From Gracilaria vermiculophylla (lineage: Eukaryota; Rhodophyta; Florideophyceae; Gracilariales; Gracilariaceae), in assembly GCA_019155205.2 (NCBI GenBank), contig JAHNZQ020000079.1, forward strand, positions 294,693 to 358,692: a DNA stretch of 64,000 bases, in the 5' to 3' direction. The notes beneath the pieces were generated by a model, which was given only the letters and a program-made list of their open reading frames with translations, made no database searches and was not told the DNA's origin. Made by a program: the position numbers and the translations under genes. Positions 58,867 to 64,000 of the stretch are shown one piece after another. How positions within the stretch are numbered: the first letter of the stretch is position 1; every line of letters starts with the position of its first letter.

Positions 58867-60153
58867 CACTGGATGGTGGCCACGCGCTTGGCCAGCTGCC
58901 CCGACGACACGTACTCGCGCGCGTAAACTCTTGTGAGCTCGTCCATGTGCACAATGTCCTCCAGCGTCGGGTGCTGCACAAAGTCGCGTTTGTGCGAGTC
59001 CATCATCGCCTGGTTGATTCGCGCAATGTCCAGAAAGTGGATCTTTTGCTGCCGAAACAGCTCCACGGCCGCCTCGTTGGCCGCGTTGAGCACGCACGTC
59101 ATGGTGCCGCCTTTGCGCCCGGCCGCGTACGCCAGATCCATGTTGGGGTACTTTTGGCGGTCCACCGCCTCGAACGTCAGCGACCCCACGCGCACCAGGT
59201 CCAGCGGCTTGAACGACGGCACGGCGATGCGATGCGGCCACGAAATGGCGTACAGCAGCGGCAGCCGCATGTCTGGCCACCCGAGTTGCGCCAGCACGGA
59301 CGAGTCCTCAAACTCCACCATCGAGTGGATGATGGACTGCTTGTGGATGACGGCGTCAATGCGGTCGTAGTCGGCGCCGAAAAGATAGTGAGCCTCGATC
59401 ACTTCGGCCGCCTTGTTGTACAGGCTGGCCGAGTCGATGGTGATCTTGGCGCCCATGCTCCAGTTGGGGTGCTTGAGCGCGTCGGCAAGCGTCACTTTGT
59501 GTAAATCAGCCGCGTCCCAGTCGCGGAAGGCGCCGCCCGACGCGGTGAGGATGATGCGGCGCAGCGCGTTGGAAGGGGCGCCCTGCAGGCACTGGAAGAT
59601 GGCCGAGTGCTCCGAGTCGGCGGCGGTCATGCTCACGCCGTACTGCTTGACGAGCGGCACGACGACGGGCCCGCCGGCGATGAGCGTCTCCTTGTTGGCC
59701 AGCGCGATGTCCTTTCCGGCGCGGATGGCGGCGACGGTGGGCAGCAGGCCGGCACAGCCCACGATGCCGGTGACGACGACGTGCGCGTCCGTGTCGGCGG
59801 CGGCCTGCACCACGCCGTCGCTGCCGGCCGTGGCCTTGACGGCGGCGCAGCCGGCGGCGTCGAGCTTTTGGCGCAGCTCGGGCAGGCGCGCGGCGTCGAG
59901 CACGCACACGAGGTCGGGCGAGAACTCGCGCGCCTGCTGCACGAGCAGGTCGACGTTGGAGCCGGCCGACAGCGAGGCGACGGAGAAGCACTGCGGCACC
60001 TCGCGCACCAGGTCGAGCGTCTGCGTGCCGATGGAGCCGGTGGAGCCCAGCACGGAGATGCGGCGCGAGAAGGGGCGCGCGTCGGACGTGGCGCGGCGCA
60101 CGGCCTCGCGCAGCGCGTCGTCGGAGCCAACGGGCGCGGCGCCGCCGTGCGCG

Positions 60154-60184
<31 letters not shown>

Positions 60185-60287
60185 CGCGCCGCGCGCGCAG
60201 CGGCGGCGGCGCGCGCGGCGGCGGCGCGGTGGCGAGGGGGCGGCGCGCGGCGAACGCGGCGGGCGGCAGCGGCACAAACGCGGCCAT
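58866..60287 (-). CDS. DXR: 1-deoxy-D-xylulose 5-phosphate reductoisomerase (DXR), plastid
   Basis: A 473-aa enzyme converting DXP to MEP with NADPH, the first committed step of plastid isoprenoid synthesis. Residues 1 to about 70 are an Ala/Arg/Pro transit peptide. Then follow the NADPH motif [20 protein letters not shown], the metal site [13 protein letters not shown], the flexible loop K-H-P-N-W-S-M-G, and [16 protein letters not shown]. In that last motif most homologues have Met-Asn-Lys-Gly, so Tyr and Ala here are small departures near the substrate site. It is head-to-head with the LETM1-like gene (263 bp) and tail-to-tail with ABITRAM. Confidence 0.96.
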
Positions 60288-60550
60288 GATGGCGGACGAG
60301 GCGTCGCGCGCGCGCGGGCGACGCCGCGGAGGCGCGCCGTTGGGCGCCGATGGCGCAGCGGCGCGCGGCGGCGCGCCACGGCGCCGTGAGCGGCGCGCGC
60401 GGCGCAGGCGGCCGCCGCCGCCCCACGTGGCCCAATGCGCGCGCCGCCGGGAGCGCGCGCGCGGCTGCGCCGCGCCATGTCGCGAGCGCCGCGCAGCCGC
60501 GCCGCCTCCGTCGCGCCCGCCGTCGCGCCCGCCGCCGCGCGACTGCCGCC

Positions 60551-62697
60551 ATGCCCGCCGCCGCGGCGTTCGTGCCGCCGCTCGCGCTGCCGCGCGCCCG
60601 CGCGCCGCGCGCCGGCTGCCGCCTCGCGCCGCGCCGCCGTCGCGTCGCGCGCCGCCTGCGCGCCTGCGCCCAGCCGCCTGCGCAGCCGCCCGCCCCGCCC
60701 GCCGCCGACGCCGCCGACGCCCCCGCCGCCCTCGACGCCCCCGCCGCCCTCGACGCCATTGACGTCCCCGACGCCATTGCCGCCCCCGACGCCTTTGACG
60801 CGGCCGACGCCCCCGCCGCGGCCGACGCCCCCGCCGACGCCGCCGACGCCGCCGACGCCGCCGACGCCACCGATGCCCCCGACGCGGCGCAGCTCGGAGG
60901 CGCCGGCGCGCGCGCGCGCGCGCTCAACTCGCGGCTGGTCGTGCGCGTGGCTGAGGCGAGCATCCGCGCCGCGCTGGCCGCGCTGGAGCCGCCGCCGCAC
61001 GCGCCGCCCGACGCCGCCGCCGCACAGCTGCGCGACGCCGCCGCCGCCGCGCGCGCCGACCTGCGCGCCGTGGCGCGCCTCGCCGCCGAGGCGCCCGTCG
61101 ACGCGCGCGCCGCCGCGCTCGTCGCGCGCCTGCAGCGCGCCGTCGACGACGTGCACGCCGCGCTCGAGCGCGCGCGCGCCGACGCCGGCCCCGCGCGCGC
61201 CGGCCCGGACGCCGCCTCCGCCGCCGAGCTGTTCGACGCCGCCGCCGCGCGCCGCGCCGACGCCGACGCCGCCAGCGTCGCCGACGCCGACGCGCGCGTC
61301 GCCGCCGCCGAGCCCCCCCCCGCCGCCGCCGCCGCCGACGCGCGCGACCGCCCGCCGCGCCTCGTGCGCGCCGTGCGCCGCGCCGTGCGCGAGGGCGGCC
61401 ACACGCTGCGCCGCCGCGCCTCCGACGTCGGCCTCGGCGTGCAGGGCGCCGTCTCCAGCTTTGTGCGCGACGACGGCTCCGTCGACGTCGCCGCGCTGCG
61501 CCTCTTCCTGGCCAACTGGCTCGACAACGCCGGCATGACGTGGAAGCGCCTCAACGGCCTGGCGCCGCACGCGCCGCCGCCGCCGCCGCGCGCCGCCGCC
61601 GAGGCGCGCGCGCGCGACGCCGAGCACCAGTTCCAGCTGCGCGAGCAGATCGGCCTGCTGGAGAAGCAGCTCTTCAGCAGCAGCAAGCAGCGCGAGGCCG
61701 TGCTGCGCCGCGAGGACCAGCTCGGAAAGCTCATCCGCGCCAAGGAAATCCGCGAGATGGACGACCTGGTCAGCTCGCTGCGCCGCACGCTCGCCGTGCG
61801 CGTGCTGCAGCTGGAGATGCACAACATCTACGCCAGCATCGCGCACGAGATCGACAGCTGCGACCGCGACACGCTCAACGAGCAGCGCATGATGGTGGTC
61901 GAGTTCGCCGACCTGGACGCGCGCCTCGCCACGCTGCAGCTGTTTGTGGAGCAGCACGAGCCGCTGCTCATCGAGGACGGCGCCGTCGGCGAGCTGGCCG
62001 GCGACATCCAGTACCTCAAGACGCGCCTGGGGCTCGACGCCCCGCTGTACAGCGCGTCCACGCTCAGCTGGCCGCAGGTGCGCCAGTTTGTGGCGTCGTC
62101 GTCCAAGAGGGCGCGTGCCGGCGTCGAGTTCTACTCGCGCGGCGTGCGGCTGTTCATCGGCGACGTGCGCTTCGCGCTGCGCCTCGTGCGGCGCGCCGTC
62201 ACCGGCTACACGCCCACGGCGCGCGAGATCCGCACCATCCGCCGCACCGTCAAGGACCTGCTCACGCTCGTGCCGTTCACCGTGGTGCTCATTGCGCCGC
62301 TCACGCCCGTGGGGCACGTGCTCATTTTCTCGCTGCTGCAGCGCTACTGGCCCGAGTTCTTCCCGTCCACGTTCAGCGAGAGGCGGCAGGCGCTGATGCG
62401 CAAGTATGAAAAGTACGAACAGGGCCTGCAGCAGCGCGACGGCGCGCGCGACGACGCCGCCTCGCGCGGCGCGCCGCCGGCGGAGGCCAAGGGGCCGCTG
62501 GCGGCGCTGCTGCGGATGATGCTGTTTGGCATGTTTGTGGGCGACTCGGCCAAGAAGACTGCGGCTGGCGCGCCGGGCGGCGGCGCGCATGAGGCTGACG
62601 CCACGCGCGAGCAAAGCGGTGATGCGAATGCGGCCGAGTTGGACGCGCAACAGGCGGCTGCCGTGAACGGTGCGCCTCGTGTGTCGCTCAGCGACTT

Positions 62698-62743
<46 letters not shown>

Positions 62744-62818
62744 TCGACAGATGGCAAGGGGATGGGTGAGCGGGACAGAGTGGGCATCGCGCTGGATGAG
62801 CTTCACCTTGCGGACTAG
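60551..62818 (+). CDS. LETM1-like protein, probably plastid
   Basis: A 755-aa protein with a LETM1 ribosome-binding-type domain at about 530-620: [11 protein letters not shown], then [26 protein letters not shown], and F-F-P-S-T-F. In LETM1 proteins this part follows a membrane helix and faces the organelle matrix or stroma. The leader is Ala/Arg/Pro-rich, then a low-complexity Ala/Asp/Pro region (about 55-118) encoded by GCCGAC repeats, a central helical part, and an acidic/Ser tail with 16 consecutive Ser. The arrangement resembles the plant plastid LETM1-like group more than mitochondrial LETM1 ion exchangers. ATG 60551 is the first ATG in this frame with a plausible leader. Confidence 0.82.
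62699..62740 (+). repeat. (TCG)14 microsatellite coding for poly-Ser
   Basis: Fourteen perfect TCG codons, followed by TCA TCG, inside the LETM1-like coding region. Being in triplets it keeps the frame, and the purity suggests recent slippage. Confidence 0.95.
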
Positions 62819-63060
62819 GGGCGCTGCGTGCTGGGGTGGTGTACAGAAGGTGGAGCGCGGAGCGTGGAAGCAAGAGGCCGGGCAGTGTGGGCGCAAGTAG
62901 GGGTTTGCTTTGTAGATTGAAGACGCAAGTGGGCGCATCGTTGTGTTGGGTGTTTTTGATGTAAACAGTTTGGCGAGCAGACGGGGCGCGGGCTGGCGAC
63001 GGCAGGCGGTGACGAATCGCTTTAGTTAGTGGGGGTGGGGGCCGGAAGGCGGCGCGCGCG

Positions 63061-63636
63061 TCACCTCGGGAGCAGGGCGTCGTAGTGGTTGCCGTTGATG
63101 TAGAGGACGCGGATGGTGCGGCGCGCGGCGAAGCGGCCCTTGGCGTAGCGCTCGCCGTAGGTGACGATGTTGCGCAGGTGGCCGTGCGCGTTGCGCAGGT
63201 ACACCATGATGGGGCGGTGCAGGGCGTCGGACAGCGCCAGCATCTCGGCCTCGCCGGCGTAGAAGCGCGGGTTGCGCATGTTGGCGCAGTAGGCGGCCAG
63301 GCTGCCCTCGATGACGTGCTTGGCGCGGAACTCCTTCTTGCGCTCGACGCAGATGTGGCGCCACGCCATGTCGCGCAGCGCGTCGGCGTCGGCGCGCTCC
63401 AGGTGCTCGGGCAGCCGGCGGCCGTCCGTGCTGGCCAGGTTCTTGGCGATGGCGCGGTACAGGCAGCGGCCGTCGCCGCGCACCGGCACCACGCGCAGCG
63501 GCGGCGCCACCGCCGCGAACGGCATGGCGGTCGCGTACCACAGCAGCCTGCGCGTCGAGTTGCGCAGCGCAGACGTCAGCTGCGCGGACGGCACGGGCGT
63601 GAACACCGCGCGGCGCCGGCTGGAGGTGAACGTCAT
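63061..63636 (-). CDS. OTU-domain cysteine protease (deubiquitinase type)
   Basis: A 191-aa protein from ATG 63636. The OTU catalytic motif is R-G-D-G-R-C-L-Y-R-A, with Asp55 and nucleophile Cys58. The general-base His184 sits in N-G-N-H-Y-D-A-L at the C-terminal end. The segments between (G-S-L-A-A-Y-C-A-N-M, R-P-I-M-V-Y-L-R) match the OTU fold. The first 45 residues are Arg/Ser/Thr-rich and could be a targeting leader. Small OTU enzymes remove ubiquitin; the substrate here is unknown. All catalytic positions are present, so activity is likely. Confidence 0.88.
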   Translation of the reverse strand: MTFTSSRRRAVFTPVPSAQLTSALRNSTRRLLWYATAMPFAAVAPPLRVVPVRGDGRCLYRAIAKNLASTDGRRLPEHLERADADALRDMAWRHICVERKKEFRAKHVIEGSLAAYCANMRNPRFYAGEAEMLALSDALHRPIMVYLRNAHGHLRNIVTYGERYAKGRFAARRTIRVLYINGNHYDALLPR

Positions 63637-64000
63637 GGCGCGGTCGGGCGGAGCGCAGGCACGGCGGCTGGCGGCTGGCGGCTGGCGGCTGGTGGTTGGC
63701 GCGCTACAGCGGCGGGGAGAGCGCGCGAGGATGCGGGCAGACGGAGGCGCGGCGGCGAGCGCAGGCGGGGCGGGCGGCGGGGCGGGCAGACGGCGGCGGC
63801 GATGCGGGCAGATGGCGGCGGCGACGGCGGCGGCGACGGCGGCGGCGACGGCGGCGGCGTTGGAGGCGCGGGCAGGCGGCGGGCGGCGATGCGGGCGGGG
63901 CGCGCGGCGGGGGCGCGGGCGCAGCCATAGGCGCAGGCGCGCAGACGCGGGCGCAGGCCGGGCGCGGTACAGCGCGCAGCGCGCCGCACGCAGCGGCGCG
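63637..64000. other. GC-rich end region with simple repeats, upstream of the OTU gene
   Basis: The last 364 bases are almost entirely G and C. They contain about five units of a 7-bp CGGCTGG repeat (63665-63699) and the 12-bp repeat listed separately. Frames on both strands are repeat-derived and unsupported. Confidence 0.6.
63811..63858. repeat. Four tandem 12-bp GAYGGCGGCGGC units
   Basis: Four consecutive units with one base difference (T for C in the first). It lies about 175 bp upstream of the OTU gene start. Confidence 0.9.

Noticed and set aside
59633..62650. 1005-codon minus-strand open frame across DXR and the LETM1-like gene
   Set aside because: Composition is Arg/Gly/His/Val low complexity typical of the antisense of GC-rich codons. 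It crosses two well-identified genes and a promoter and has no motif.

Overview
This 64 kb window is nuclear DNA of a photosynthetic eukaryote. The best fit is a unicellular red alga of the Porphyridium type, which is an inference and not proven. The evidence is: a plastid MEP-pathway enzyme (DXR) with a leader; CRY-DASH; GDP-mannose 3,5-epimerase; a cytochrome-b5 front-end desaturase; compact, mostly intronless genes; and eight short spliceosomal introns (57-112 bp) confined to four genes. About 28 protein genes can be supported, nearly all on alternating strands.

Layout. 1-4.2 kb is a badly decayed Ty3/gypsy chromovirus-like retroelement (protease, RT/RNase H, integrase, chromodomain), followed by an AT-rich gene-free stretch (4.2-5.3 kb) and a clean 324-bp solo LTR with a 5-bp target duplication (5313-5636). 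From 6.6 kb onward the DNA is gene-dense: NADP-isocitrate dehydrogenase, an R3H protein, GDP-mannose 3,5-epimerase, a WD40-like protein, NOC4, a four-exon SYCP2/Red1/ASY3-like candidate meiotic axis protein, XPB helicase, an unknown protein with a possible OB fold, mitochondrial EF-G1 (3 exons), NOP53, IPP isomerase, a plastid START-like protein (3 exons), an ABC1K kinase, mitochondrial uS2m, CRY-DASH, a membrane-anchored trypsin-fold pseudoprotease, a B3GNTL1-type glycosyltransferase, COG8, the front-end desaturase, a membrane rubredoxin, eIF3m, a small nuclear-type protein, RimO, NCA2, ABITRAM, DXR, a LETM1-like protein and an OTU protease.

Themes. Organelle biogenesis is prominent: DXR, IPP isomerase, ABC1K, rubredoxin, RimO, LETM1-like and the START-like protein are plausibly plastid; EF-G1, uS2m, NCA2 and IDH are plausibly mitochondrial. 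Ribosome biogenesis and translation are represented by NOC4, NOP53 and eIF3m. Lipid and isoprenoid metabolism is represented by the desaturase, DXR and IDI.

Composition is very uneven. The 14-48 kb part is moderate in GC, while 8.5-10.3, 49.3-51.4 and 56.3-64 kb are extremely GC-rich, with GC peaks at gene 5' ends and divergent promoters. CCAAT-type promoter elements recur, including a perfect 27-bp triplicate between NCA2 and ABITRAM. The most interesting candidates are the meiotic-axis protein, the pseudoprotease receptor, the near-strict strand alternation (which points to two possibly missed genes), the CCAAT triplicate and the solo LTR. All gene identities come from reading the sequence; no database search was run.
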